Assembly: GCA_947447465.1 (NCBI GenBank)
Contig: CANFKE010000006.1
Span: 1-64,000 of the forward strand
Length of the DNA: 64,000 bases
Source of the DNA: Chitinophagaceae bacterium
GTDB lineage: Bacteria; Bacteroidota; Bacteroidia; Chitinophagales; Chitinophagaceae
Direction of reading: 5' to 3'
The first letter of the stretch is position 1, and each line of letters begins with the position of its first letter. Positions 27,103-36,232 of the stretch are shown in pieces. The translations under genes and the position numbers were made by a program. The notes beneath the pieces were generated by a model that made no database searches, was not told where the DNA came from, and saw only the letters and a program-made list of their open reading frames with translations.

Positions 27103-28884
27103 CTACTGCACGCTTATCACAAACGGCATGGCCATCAATGCCTTACCATTCATTTTGCGCAGGCTTTGCAGTTGTTCATACCACCTGTATTCTTCACTGC
27201 CCATTTCTTCTTTTATAGCGCTCTTCACTGCTGCGCTTGCGGCAGTATTGTTTTTCAATTTACGTAACAATGTGTTCAATTTGTCTTCAGGCTCTGGGAA
27301 GGTAACCACTTTATAGTCTTTTACGCCTGCCATAGATGCCGCGCTGGCAATAGCCGTGCTTAGTCCGCCTATCCTGTCCACAAGGTGTATCTTCAATGCA
27401 TCATTACCTGTCCATACGCGGCCTTGTGCTATGCTATCCACTTCGGCTTGCGATAGTCTTCTGCCCTGTACTACATGGTTCTTAAAGATCGAATAGATGG
27501 TGTCAACAGAGTTTTGCATACGCTTTGCTTCTTCCGGGGTCAATGCACGCGATGTAGATGGCAGGTCGGCATAAGGGGCATTCTTCACGCCATCAAACGT
27601 TACACCCAGCTTGTTCTTCATCAGCTTATCAATATTGAACATCATGCTGAAGACACCTATACTTCCGGTGATAGTACTTGGCTGCGCAAAGATACTGTCT
27701 GCATTAGAAGAGATATAATATCCGCCCGATGCTGCATAATCGCCCATAGATACGATCACATGTTTTTTCTTCTTCAACAAGTTCAGTTCACGCAGTATCA
27801 CTTCCGATGCCAGCGCGCTGCCACCCGGTGAGTTTACACGCAACACCACCGCTTTTATCTTATCGTCTTTGGCCACTTTGCGTATCTCTTCACAAAATGT
27901 CTTTGAGGCTATCTGGTTATTGCTGCTCTGCTCACCATCTACTATTTCTCCCTCTGCTATAAGCACCGCTACACGGTTGTCACTCACCTTTTCATCAATT
28001 CGGTGGCTGCTTACATACTCATCCATGGTCACATACTCATTGGCGCTGTTATCCTTGCGTCCGGTCTTTTCCTTTATACGGCTCTCTACTTCATCCCAAT
28101 ATAGCAGGCCGGCTACCATTTTATTTTTCAGGGCATCGGCCGGAAATTGAATAGTTCCATCTACTGCCAGTTTGTTCACTGTTGCTGCATCGGTATGCAT
28201 ATATTGTGCGGCGGCTGCAGTAAATTCATTCCACAGGCTGGCCTGCATTTCGGTTATCTGCTGGCGGTTGGGGTCGCTGATCTTATCTGCTCTGAATGGC
28301 TCAGTGGCACTCTTGAACTTCCCTGCATAAAATATCTCAGGGTTCAGTTCCAATTTATCCAGTGCACCCTTAAAGAAGGCCAGTGTGGTAGCCAGTCCTT
28401 TCAGGTCTATACCTCCTGCGGGGTTAAGATAGATGCTGTCGGCAGCGGAAGCTACAAAATAGGCTCCCTGTGATATATCTTCACCATAGGCATATACAAA
28501 CTTGCCCGATGATCTGAAATCAGCTATCGATGTGCGTAACTGTTGCAGTGTGGCCCAGCCCATTTGTGCAGGGCTTAATTTCAACAGAATGCCTTTTATT
28601 TCTTTATCGGTCTTGGCCTTGTTCAGTGCGCGTGTAATGTCGTACAGTCCGGCATCATAGGCATTGCCCTTGCTGAACATAGCAAATGAATTGCTCTCCC
28701 CACTTTCATGTATGCGGTTGGCCAGATCTATGACCAGTACATCTCCGCTCACTATCTTGTCTTTATTCTCAGTAATAGCTTTTGATGCGGCAGCTATCAT
28801 ACCCACTATCAGCCCTATTCCTACTATTCCCGCTATGAACATAGCCAGGAAGGAGGCAAAAAACATTTTGAAAAATTCTTTCAT
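27103..28884 (-). CDS. sppA: Signal peptide peptidase SppA, 67K type
   Basis: A 593-residue membrane-bound serine protease of family S49 that degrades cleaved signal peptides. One N-terminal transmembrane helix (about residues 8-32) anchors two tandem S49 domains, as in the long form. The catalytic serine lies in ITGSIGVFSMM near residue 406 in the second domain and the catalytic lysine in the FYAGKFKSA segment near 200 in the first. The oxyanion glycines VNSPGGSALAS are also visible. The length matches the family (about 590-620). Confidence 0.93.
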   Translation of the reverse strand: MKEFFKMFFASFLAMFIAGIVGIGLIVGMIAAASKAITENKDKIVSGDVLVIDLANRIHESGESNSFAMFSKGNAYDAGLYDITRALNKAKTDKEIKGILLKLSPAQMGWATLQQLRTSIADFRSSGKFVYAYGEDISQGAYFVASAADSIYLNPAGGIDLKGLATTLAFFKGALDKLELNPEIFYAGKFKSATEPFRADKISDPNRQQITEMQASLWNEFTAAAAQYMHTDAATVNKLAVDGTIQFPADALKNKMVAGLLYWDEVESRIKEKTGRKDNSANEYVTMDEYVSSHRIDEKVSDNRVAVLIAEGEIVDGEQSSNNQIASKTFCEEIRKVAKDDKIKAVVLRVNSPGGSALASEVILRELNLLKKKKHVIVSMGDYAASGGYYISSNADSIFAQPSTITGSIGVFSMMFNIDKLMKNKLGVTFDGVKNAPYADLPSTSRALTPEEAKRMQNSVDTIYSIFKNHVVQGRRLSQAEVDSIAQGRVWTGNDALKIHLVDRIGGLSTAIASAASMAGVKDYKVVTFPEPEDKLNTLLRKLKNNTAASAAVKSAIKEEMGSEEYRWYEQLQSLRKMNGKALMAMPFVISVQ

Positions 28885-28973
28885 GATCGTTGATTTTCAA
28901 TTACTGTATTCAGTATGCAAAATTACGTTGACAAAGGTTACCCATTAGGGGGATTTTTCCTATAACGGGTCGG

Positions 28974-29753
28974 TCAACGCAGCATTTTTTGAAGGTAAGG
29001 CACAGCTTTTTGCATTCTGCTGCCATACCAACTGAACATTTCTCCATCTACCAGTTGTATATCTGCGGCGGGCAGCACTGCTCTTATTTCGGCGATATGC
29101 GCTTCTTTAAAAGGGTAGGGTTCCGAAGACAGCAGTATAGTGTCAGGTTGTAATGCTACCAGTTCCTGCAGGTCAATTTCGGGGTAGCGGTCTTTATCTG
29201 CCAATACATTCACCCAGCCCATACGTTTGATCATGTCGCTGATGAACGTATCTCCCCCGGCACACATCCAGGGATTGCGCCAGATGAAATATGCCACCTT
29301 CTTGGGTCGGTTGGTCTTGGGGAGGTTTAAAAAGCCCGATGATATATCATTACATAACTGCAGCGCCGGAACCATCTTTCCCGTCATATCTCCCACCTCA
29401 CAGATCATCTGTAACCCTTGCCCTATGGTCTTTATATCACTTATCCATACCGGGAACATGGCTGCAAGCTCCTCTATTTGTGATCGTGTGTTTTCTTCTT
29501 TGTTGGCAATGATCAGATCAGGATTCAGCTCTTTGACTTTGTCAATATGCACGGTTTTAGTACCTCCTATGCGCTGCTTGTTCCTGAACCATGTTTCCGG
29601 GTGAACACAAAACTTGGTGATGCCCGTAACTTCATCATTCAGTCCCAGATCATAAAGCAGTTCGGTCTGAGAAGGAACGAGCGAGACAATTCGTTGAGGT
29701 GGATAATTCACCTCTATTGTTCTGCCGGTCATGTCGGTGAACTGCCGTTTCAT
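28974..29753 (-). CDS. Helical-backbone metal receptor (BtuF-like)
   Basis: A 259-residue protein with the fold of cluster III ABC-transporter binding proteins, related to BtuF and other cobalamin or iron-chelate receptors. Family signatures are PQRIVSLVPSQTELLYDLG (20-38), VGITKF-like GITKFCVHP, and RIGGTKTVHIDKVKELNPDLII. Unlike true periplasmic receptors it has no signal peptide or lipobox: the protein begins MKRQFTDMTGRTIEV. A cytoplasmic role or export by a partner is therefore possible. Its ATG overlaps the stop of the upstream small membrane protein gene by one base (TAATG), which suggests translational coupling. No ABC permease or ATPase gene is nearby. Confidence 0.75.
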   Translation of the reverse strand: MKRQFTDMTGRTIEVNYPPQRIVSLVPSQTELLYDLGLNDEVTGITKFCVHPETWFRNKQRIGGTKTVHIDKVKELNPDLIIANKEENTRSQIEELAAMFPVWISDIKTIGQGLQMICEVGDMTGKMVPALQLCNDISSGFLNLPKTNRPKKVAYFIWRNPWMCAGGDTFISDMIKRMGWVNVLADKDRYPEIDLQELVALQPDTILLSSEPYPFKEAHIAEIRAVLPAADIQLVDGEMFSWYGSRMQKAVPYLQKMLR

Positions 29754-30112
29754 TATCTGAATCTTTTGAAGTAGAACATGATAAAGAAGCAGAAGAGCAT
29801 ATCAGATATGAACATGGGTGTTTCATAAGATATCCATGTTGACCGCTGTTTGGCAGTAAGAAAGATAACAATACCTACTACGGTGATCACCACATAGCTC
29901 ATAGCTCCCCATTTACGCATGTCTGTGGTAGCTATCCAGCTGGTAGTATAGGCAAGCATCCACAGCACGCTTATTCCGGTGCTGGTGCCAAATTGCTGCA
30001 TCATACTGTATAACGACAGCAATAGTAATACTACATGAAACAAAGCCACCAGAGGAAATACTACCGGTGGCTTTGTTGTAATGTCTTTAAAAAATGTTTT
30101 CAGATCACGCAT
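29753..30112 (-). CDS. Small four-helix membrane protein
   Basis: A 119-residue integral membrane protein of unknown function. From the ATG at 30112 it begins MRDLKTFFKDITTKPP and has four hydrophobic helices (about 18-40, 45-60, 67-85 and 97-115) with a basic end FKRFR. An earlier in-frame start at 30175 would add 21 residues of poor quality, so I chose the internal ATG. The stop overlaps the start of the metal-receptor-like gene. The pair may function together, but no family is recognised. Confidence 0.55.
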   Translation of the reverse strand: MRDLKTFFKDITTKPPVVFPLVALFHVVLLLLSLYSMMQQFGTSTGISVLWMLAYTTSWIATTDMRKWGAMSYVVITVVGIVIFLTAKQRSTWISYETPMFISDMLFCFFIMFYFKRFR

Positions 30113-30242
30113 ATGTAAGTAGAGAGTCAAAAATAGAAAGTAGGAAGCCTGCTTACTTATCATTATAGAGTTCAAAAGCAGAAAGTCGTCGAGTGCTCAT
30201 TTATACCCATACTACTTGCTGCTTTTGACCTCCTGCAATAAA

Positions 30243-31610
30243 TTATCCCTTAGAAAATGCATTCAGTATATCATACTTCGTAAGTATGTTGTACTGTCCG
30301 CTTTCATCACGCACCAATACCGCGCCATTATCCTTGTTGATGAAGTGTGTCAGGCGCTCCAGAGGGGTCTCCATTTCTACAACAGGCAATGATGCTTCCA
30401 TAACATCACCTACCAGTTGGTCGCGCACATCCACTTCTTCTATCAGTTTTTTGAACAGTCCGGCCTGAGTAACAGAACCTGTCAACTCGTTGTTCAGCAT
30501 TACAGGTATTTGCTCAATGTCATATTTCTTCATCAGCTCCAGTGCATCTGCAACTTTGCTGTTCTGGTCTATTGTTACCAACCTTCTGCGACCCAGTCCG
30601 CTCAGCAACTGGCGCACGGTCTGCACATCCAGGAAGCCGCGATCCAGCATCCACTCATCGTTATAGACCTTAGCTACATAGCGGCTGCCATGATCGTGGA
30701 ATATCACCACTACCAGGTCGTCTTTGGTCAACTGGTCTTTCATCTGGCGCAATCCGGCAACTACCGATCCTGCTGAATAGCCGATGAATATTCCTTCTTC
30801 CTTAGTGATGCGACGCGCCATTACAGCACCATCCTTATCAGAAACTTTTTCAAAATGATCTATGGCATTCCTGTCATAGTTCTCAGGAAGAAAATCTTCT
30901 CCAAATCCTTCAGAGATATATGGGTGAACTTCGCCCATGTCCAACTCGCCTGTATCAAACCATTTTTTTAGCAAAGAACCATAAGAGTCTATCGCCCAAA
31001 CCTTGATGTTCGGATTCTTTTCCTTCAGGTACTTTCCTGTACCTACTATGGTGCCGCCGGTACCTGATGCTACTATCAAATGGGTTACTTTTCCTTCCGT
31101 CTGTTCCCATATCTCAGGGCCGGTCTGTTCGTAGTGCGCCTGCCTGTTGGCAAGGTTATCATACTGGTTCACATACCATGAATTAGGTATTTCGGTCTGC
31201 AATCTGCGGGCTACCTGATAGTAGCTGCGCGGATCTTCAGGCTCCACATTGGTAGGGCATACAATTACTTCCGCACCATGTGCTTTCAGTATGTCTGCCT
31301 TTTCCTTACTCTGTTTATCTGTTGTCGCGAATATGCACTTATATCCCTTCACTATAGCAGCCAATGCCAGGCCCATACCTGTGTTGCCGCTCGTACCTTC
31401 AATAATTGTACCGCCCGGCTTTATTTTACCTTCTTTTTCTGCCGTTTCCAGCATTTTCAGAGCCATACGGTCCTTAATACTGTTACCCGGATTAAAAGTT
31501 TCAACCTTAGCGTAAACTTTACAAGGAAGATCCGCAACCACGCGGTTAAGGCGCACCAATGGTGTATTACCTATGGTCTGCAGGATATTGTCATAAACAC
31601 GATTAGACAT
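30243..31610 (-). CDS. Cystathionine beta-synthase-type PLP enzyme with CBS domains
   Basis: A 455-residue PLP-dependent enzyme of fold type II. The PLP lysine is in FNPGNSIKDRM (about residue 43), the phosphate loop is SGNTGMG, and a second glycine loop is SGTGGTI. Residues 330-450 are two CBS domains, which bind adenosyl ligands such as S-adenosylmethionine. This architecture is that of cystathionine beta-synthase, which joins serine and homocysteine in transsulfuration. Enzymes of this kind in bacteria can also make cysteine from O-acetylserine, so the exact reaction is inferred. It stands alone. Confidence 0.88.
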   Translation of the reverse strand: MSNRVYDNILQTIGNTPLVRLNRVVADLPCKVYAKVETFNPGNSIKDRMALKMLETAEKEGKIKPGGTIIEGTSGNTGMGLALAAIVKGYKCIFATTDKQSKEKADILKAHGAEVIVCPTNVEPEDPRSYYQVARRLQTEIPNSWYVNQYDNLANRQAHYEQTGPEIWEQTEGKVTHLIVASGTGGTIVGTGKYLKEKNPNIKVWAIDSYGSLLKKWFDTGELDMGEVHPYISEGFGEDFLPENYDRNAIDHFEKVSDKDGAVMARRITKEEGIFIGYSAGSVVAGLRQMKDQLTKDDLVVVIFHDHGSRYVAKVYNDEWMLDRGFLDVQTVRQLLSGLGRRRLVTIDQNSKVADALELMKKYDIEQIPVMLNNELTGSVTQAGLFKKLIEEVDVRDQLVGDVMEASLPVVEMETPLERLTHFINKDNGAVLVRDESGQYNILTKYDILNAFSKG

Positions 31611-31701
31611 AATGTCGTTTTTTTTAATTTGCTGCTGCGAAGGTAAAAAATTGTTGCCGATTGTTTGCTGTTATCTTCAAGGTTGCACTAATTATACACA
31701 A

Positions 31702-31729
31702 ATAGCCCCGGACTTGTTGCCGGGGCTAT
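31702..31729 (-). terminator. Hairpin after the carbonic anhydrase gene
   Basis: ATAGCCCCGG (31702-31711) pairs perfectly with CCGGGGCTAT (31720-31729) around an eight-base loop. On the - strand it lies 55 bases after the carbonic anhydrase stop. The T-rich tail is weak (TTGTGTATAATT), so it may be an incomplete terminator or an RNA-stabilising hairpin. Confidence 0.55.
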
Positions 31730-31784
31730 CATTACACATCTAAAAACCACTCAAGATGCAAACTCTTTGTATCATCAGCCATCA

Positions 31785-32456
31785 CTAGGCCATTTCTCTT
31801 TCCGGATTTTCTACTATTGTCGGCAGTTGGGCGTCTTTATCATAAAAATGAACTTTGCCGGTAGCAATGTCATACATAGCGGGCACAATACCCACCTTCC
31901 CCGATAGTACAAGTTCTTTTATTATAGGGCTGCCATCCAATATGTCATGAACAGTATTCTTAGCGTGGATGGTCGCAACGGCATTAACAAAGTCAGGATT
32001 TTTACCAGTTCTGTCTCCTGTTATCTTGTCTTCAGCTGCTAATGCCGGTTTTATTCTGTCCAGTAATTGGGTAAGGTTGCCCATCTCCACATGGTCGCAT
32101 GCACCTTTTATAGCTCCGCAATTGGTGTGACCTAATACCACTATCAACTTCGATCCTGCCACCGCAGCAGCATATTCCAGCGATCCAAGTACATTTGCCG
32201 ATACCACATTACCTGCTATTCTGATACTGAAGATATCTCCGAAGCCCTGATCAAAGATGAGCTCGGCCGATGTACGGGAGTCCATGCAACTCAATATGGC
32301 GGCAAATGGATATTGCGCATCTTTGGTTTCGCTGGCTATTTCCAGCAGATCGCGGTTCAGCCCTATATTGTTCATGAAGCGGAAATTACCATGCTTCAAT
32401 AAGTTCAATGCTATGCCCGGTGTTAGTAAGGATACCGGTTTGTTGAATGTTTTCAT
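31785..32456 (-). CDS. Beta-class carbonic anhydrase
   Basis: A 223-residue beta-carbonic anhydrase, which interconverts CO2 and bicarbonate at a zinc ion. The zinc ligands are C57, H110 and C113 (CMDSR and HTNC), and the catalytic Asp-Arg dyad is D59-R61. No signal peptide is present, so it acts in the cytoplasm. It starts 46 bases downstream of the SulP transporter stop and is very likely in its operon: the transporter would bring in bicarbonate (or another anion) and the enzyme would set the CO2/bicarbonate balance. Confidence 0.94.
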   Translation of the reverse strand: MKTFNKPVSLLTPGIALNLLKHGNFRFMNNIGLNRDLLEIASETKDAQYPFAAILSCMDSRTSAELIFDQGFGDIFSIRIAGNVVSANVLGSLEYAAAVAGSKLIVVLGHTNCGAIKGACDHVEMGNLTQLLDRIKPALAAEDKITGDRTGKNPDFVNAVATIHAKNTVHDILDGSPIIKELVLSGKVGIVPAMYDIATGKVHFYDKDAQLPTIVENPEREMA

Positions 32457-32502
32457 TTTTTATTTTTTTAAGCGATCATCGATCTGGTTATTGTTACTAT
32501 TT

Positions 32503-34167
32503 CTATTCTCCTACACCGGCACCCCTCAATTGTTTCAATAACTTTTTATAATTGCCTGATGATCGTTTCGGAACTTCATCTACATGAATGAAGTCTGATA
32601 TGATCTCTCGTTCGGTCACGGTCTTCGGAATATTGTAGATGTTCTTGAAATCTACCAGCGATACATCGATCTGCCTGTCGGCAGCGGCGGTATTGCTGAA
32701 GTCTGTTATCAGGTCCAGCACGTCAAAGTCTATATATTGTGTCTGGCTGGCATCTATGATCACCTTGCTGCCATTAGGTATATTTTTCAAGGTGTCTTTA
32801 ATACTCGCTTTGTTCAGGAATGAAACCTCCTGCGCAAGGGTAATTTTGATCAGCTCGCCATTACTGAAGCTGCTTCTCTGGAAGTAATAGGGGATACGTG
32901 CATTCTGACGCAGTATATAGAAGATACTGATCAGCAGACCTAGTCCCACGCCTTTCAGCAGGTCAAGCGATACTACTGCCATCGCAGTCATAACAAAGGG
33001 CATGAACTGTGTCCAGCCACCTTTCCACATGTGTATGAATACCGATGGTTTACAGAGTTTGTACCCTGTGAATATAAGTATGGCCGCAAGCGATGCTTTA
33101 GGGATCATATTAAGTAATACAGGTATCGATGCCACACAGATCAGCAACAAGGCACCATGTATGATCGTTGACATTTTACTGCGCGCACCTGCATTGATGT
33201 TGGCCGATGAGCGCACAATAACAGAGGTCATCGGTAAGCCACCTAAAAGACCGCTCAGCATATTGCCAATACCTTGGGCCTTAAGTTCTCTGTCAGTTGA
33301 AGTATAGCCTTTATGCGGGTCCAGCTTGTCCGTTGCCTCTATGCACAATAATGTTTCTATTGATGCGACTATGGCTATCACCAGTCCGGTTTCCCATACA
33401 TGCGGGTCTTTGAAGCCTGCTATATTCGGCAGTGTGAATTGACCAATGAATTCACTGAATGTGCTCGCTATAGGCAGGCTTACCAGATGTGTGTTGTCCA
33501 GTACCATGCCCGATCCATTCATCTTCAGTATCTGATTGATACCTATACCCAGCAATACAACTATAAGCCCGGCAGGTATCATCTGTAGTTTTTTAAAAGC
33601 TTTTGTTTGCCAGAGCATCAGCACCAGCAAGCCTATTGCTGCAATGATAACAGCAGTTACTTCAATGTGTTTAAGTGAATTGGTGATCGTATTCATCAGG
33701 AATCCGTCATCAGCATCCACCATTTCATCGGTCTTGTTTTTTACAAAACCAATGGCATCCGGTACTTGCTTTATGATAATAGTAAGACCAATACCCGCAA
33801 GCATCCCTTCAATAACGCTCGATGGCATGAAATTGGCGATCTTCCCTGCTTTCAGAAATCCCAGCAATAGTTGTACCCCACCTGCTATGATCACCGAGCA
33901 AAGGAAAATGTCAAATGCATTGAACTTGGTAATTGCCGCCAGCACTATGGCAGTAAGTCCCGCCGCAGGTCCCGATACACTTAGCCGCGATCCGCTCAGC
34001 GATCCAACTACTATACCTCCTATCACTCCGCTTACTATTCCGGCAAAAAGCGGCGCGTGTGAGGCTTGCGCAATTCCAAGGCATAGAGGTAGCGCAACAA
34101 GAAATACGATAAGACCGGAGAAAAAATCTTTTTTAAAATTATTGGAGAAAGAACTGTTCTGTTCCAT
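32503..34167 (-). CDS. SulP family anion transporter with STAS domain
   Basis: A 554-residue membrane transporter of the SulP/SLC26 family. The N-terminal 400 residues hold the usual 12-14 hydrophobic segments with the family signatures GLIVFLVALPLCLGIAQAS (15-34) and GMLAGIGLTIIIKQ. The C-terminal 110 residues form a cytoplasmic STAS domain (SKVIIDASQTQYIDFDVLDLI). Members move sulfate, bicarbonate or other anions. The coupled carbonic anhydrase gene supports bicarbonate, though this is inference. A 31-base inverted repeat precedes the gene (34193-34223). Confidence 0.9.
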   Translation of the reverse strand: MEQNSSFSNNFKKDFFSGLIVFLVALPLCLGIAQASHAPLFAGIVSGVIGGIVVGSLSGSRLSVSGPAAGLTAIVLAAITKFNAFDIFLCSVIIAGGVQLLLGFLKAGKIANFMPSSVIEGMLAGIGLTIIIKQVPDAIGFVKNKTDEMVDADDGFLMNTITNSLKHIEVTAVIIAAIGLLVLMLWQTKAFKKLQMIPAGLIVVLLGIGINQILKMNGSGMVLDNTHLVSLPIASTFSEFIGQFTLPNIAGFKDPHVWETGLVIAIVASIETLLCIEATDKLDPHKGYTSTDRELKAQGIGNMLSGLLGGLPMTSVIVRSSANINAGARSKMSTIIHGALLLICVASIPVLLNMIPKASLAAILIFTGYKLCKPSVFIHMWKGGWTQFMPFVMTAMAVVSLDLLKGVGLGLLISIFYILRQNARIPYYFQRSSFSNGELIKITLAQEVSFLNKASIKDTLKNIPNGSKVIIDASQTQYIDFDVLDLITDFSNTAAADRQIDVSLVDFKNIYNIPKTVTEREIISDFIHVDEVPKRSSGNYKKLLKQLRGAGVGE

Positions 34168-34192
34168 TGTAAATAATACGTTTGTCCTTATT

Positions 34193-34223
34193 CATTGGTC
34201 TCGCAGAACCCAACAGACCAATG
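34193..34223 (-). promoter_or_regulatory. Inverted repeat upstream of the SulP transporter gene
   Basis: CATTGGTCT (34193-34201) and AGACCAATG (34215-34223) are perfect complements separated by 13 bases. It lies 26 bases before the SulP start. It could be an operator or a hairpin in the 5' leader; nothing shows which. Confidence 0.4.
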
Positions 34224-34342
34224 TCTTGAGTGGTTAATAAATACTTGGGTAAAGGAATTTCAGACAACGCAATACAATAGGGAGCAGAGATACATATGGT
34301 ATCTGGCACTACTTGTTTGCAGCGTAGTCTGTCAGTAATTGA

Positions 34343-34657
34343 TTAACCAATATTGGGGGGAGGAGTAGGTATGCTGGGGATAAAGTGGTCGGGTAATACC
34401 GATGTACCGTGAATGGCTACTTGTATCTTGTGGTTATAACTTTCCAATACATCAGCTTCGGTGTAATAGCCGGCCTCGGTGAATGGATCTATTTCTTTCT
34501 TTACTTTACCTGCAAAATCATCATCACCCGCAGGCGCATCATCATTGTGAACTTCTTCAGTAGTTTGCTGCTTACCCAATAGCTTACCTATCTCTCGTAC
34601 TGGTAGCACAGAGAACAGGAACACGATCAGGAATATGAAAGCAATGAATTTTTTCAC
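34343..34657 (-). CDS. Small membrane-anchored or exported protein of unknown function
   Basis: A 104-residue protein that I do not recognise. Residues 1-20 are a hydrophobic N-terminal segment (signal peptide or anchor), followed by an acidic stretch (EEVHNDDAPAGDDD) and a hydrophilic part with DPFTEAGYYTEADVLESY. The C-terminus ends in a proline-rich tail (PSIPTPPPNIG). It sits alone, 175 bases upstream of the SulP gene and on the same strand. Small proteins of this build are common in Bacteroidota and poorly understood. Confidence 0.55.
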   Translation of the reverse strand: MKKFIAFIFLIVFLFSVLPVREIGKLLGKQQTTEEVHNDDAPAGDDDFAGKVKKEIDPFTEAGYYTEADVLESYNHKIQVAIHGTSVLPDHFIPSIPTPPPNIG

Positions 34658-34893
34658 TTTGACAAAGTAAATGTAATTATCTCAATTTTTGCCGTATGTC
34701 TGGTATAAATTATTGTTAAGGAACATTTGATCTGAACGGCATATTTATATGCATAACAGCAAATGACGCATGATACCATTGTAGCAACCGGTGCCGCCTA
34801 CCTAACGGTCAGTAGCCGGTGATATTATATTGAAAGCATTTCATAATTGAATGGCATGAGAGGAGGCTGCACAACACTCATGATGTTCAAAAA
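34658..34893. other. Intergenic region with no recognised feature
   Basis: This 236-base gap holds a weak pair ACCGG/CCGGT (around 34791-34838) and no ORF, RNA gene or clear promoter that I can support. Confidence 0.3.
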
Positions 34894-36096
34894 TTACTCC
34901 TCTCCGTCAGAAGTGCCATCAGGGGCTGTGCCTCTTACTATGTTGCAGATTGCTCCTGCATGACGATAGATCGACTTATTGAATTTATTGCCCAGCACTA
35001 TCACTGTGAAATTATCCTTGATAAGTCTGTAGAACGATGTGTTGTTGCCATGCCACCAGCCATTGTGGTAGATCACCTTATTGCCATTAGGGAAGCAAAG
35101 CATTCGCCAGCCAAGACCGTAATTCTTTACGCCCGGCCTTTCAAATGAACAAGGACCATACGCCAGATCTATAGTTGCAGGATTGAGCAATTTATTCTGG
35201 TAGAACGACTGATCCCATCTGTACATATCTTCAGGAGTACTGTAGATACCTTTATCCCCATAAACGCCGTCTGCAAACATATCAGGCTCCCGCACCCAGT
35301 TATATCTGTAGCTGATAGCGGCATCAGCAGGCAGCCCCTTGGCAGGGTCATAAACAAAAGTATGCATCATACCCAATGGCTGAAAGATGTATTGGGTCAT
35401 AAAATCACTGTACTTCATTTCTGTCACCACCTCTATGATCTTTGCTAATACCGCATAGTTGGTATTGCAATAAGTAAAGCGGGTATCTGCCTTAAATTCC
35501 AGATGAGGTTTGTGCTTCGTCATCAGGCGCAGCATGTCATCATTATATATAGGGGTGCGCTGGTCGTTATTGTAGTTGGGTACCCATTTGGTATAGTCCG
35601 GCAAACCTGAACGGTGGTCAAGCAGCATTCTTATCGTGATATTGGGGTAGGGGAAATCCTTGATATAAGCGGTCACCGGCTGGTCTATATCCAGATGTTT
35701 ATGTTGATAGAGGTATAATACCGCAGCACCGGTAAATGTTTTGGTCACAGAGGCCAGTTGGCAAGAGCTGTTTGGTCCCAGTGGCATTTTCTTTTCCCTG
35801 TTACTATATCCATAGGCACGCTCATAGATGATGTGGCCTTTATAACCGATCAGCACATTGCCATTGAAACCCGCGCGCACCTGAGCAGCGTAAAACTTAT
35901 CCAGTTGGGCTATTATCTCCCTGTTCTGCGGAGCCATGGTATCATATACCAGCGGCATTGGCGGCGTAGCAATGGGGTTCTCCTTAAAGTTGCTCTTACT
36001 TGTTCTTGCAGAAGCCTGTTGTGAATTAGAGTGGCAAGCTATCAATAGAAGCGACAGTAAAAACGTAACTATATAAAATTGCTTTGTATGCGGCAT
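34894..36096 (-). CDS. Beta-lactamase-family serine hydrolase (lipoprotein)
   Basis: A 400-residue lipoprotein with a class C beta-lactamase-like domain. The lipobox is LLIAC, with Cys21 as the lipidated residue. The catalytic SxxK motif is S116-V-T-K119, and YCN at 209-211 is the second motif (YxN). The third (HxG/KTG-like) region appears as VIYHNGWWHG near the end. Such enzymes include D-aminopeptidases, esterases and peptidoglycan-modifying hydrolases; the true substrate is unknown and antibiotic hydrolysis should not be assumed. It is a single gene. Confidence 0.85.
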   Translation of the reverse strand: MPHTKQFYIVTFLLSLLLIACHSNSQQASARTSKSNFKENPIATPPMPLVYDTMAPQNREIIAQLDKFYAAQVRAGFNGNVLIGYKGHIIYERAYGYSNREKKMPLGPNSSCQLASVTKTFTGAAVLYLYQHKHLDIDQPVTAYIKDFPYPNITIRMLLDHRSGLPDYTKWVPNYNNDQRTPIYNDDMLRLMTKHKPHLEFKADTRFTYCNTNYAVLAKIIEVVTEMKYSDFMTQYIFQPLGMMHTFVYDPAKGLPADAAISYRYNWVREPDMFADGVYGDKGIYSTPEDMYRWDQSFYQNKLLNPATIDLAYGPCSFERPGVKNYGLGWRMLCFPNGNKVIYHNGWWHGNNTSFYRLIKDNFTVIVLGNKFNKSIYRHAGAICNIVRGTAPDGTSDGEE

Positions 36097-36232
36097 GTTG
36101 TTATCTCAAGTCTTATTCACACCATTACAATTGGTAGCTGCATACATACCAAAACAGTATGCTGTTCAATTACTTTCCGTAAAAAGTGTGGGGTGATGCA
36201 GGCAAAAATAAATTTTTCAGGGGAAGAAAACT

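Noticed and set aside
28918-28925. TAATTTTG as sppA promoter
   Set aside because: The -7 element is an exact match but no TTG lies at a proper -33 distance.
30172-30228. Inverted repeat after the cystathionine beta-synthase-type gene as terminator
   Set aside because: The 10-bp arms (30172-30181 and 30219-30228) have a 37-base loop and no T tract; too weak to call.
34894-36096. Antibiotic-resistance beta-lactamase
   Set aside because: The SxxK and YxN motifs are shared by many esterases and peptidases; the gene has no resistance context.
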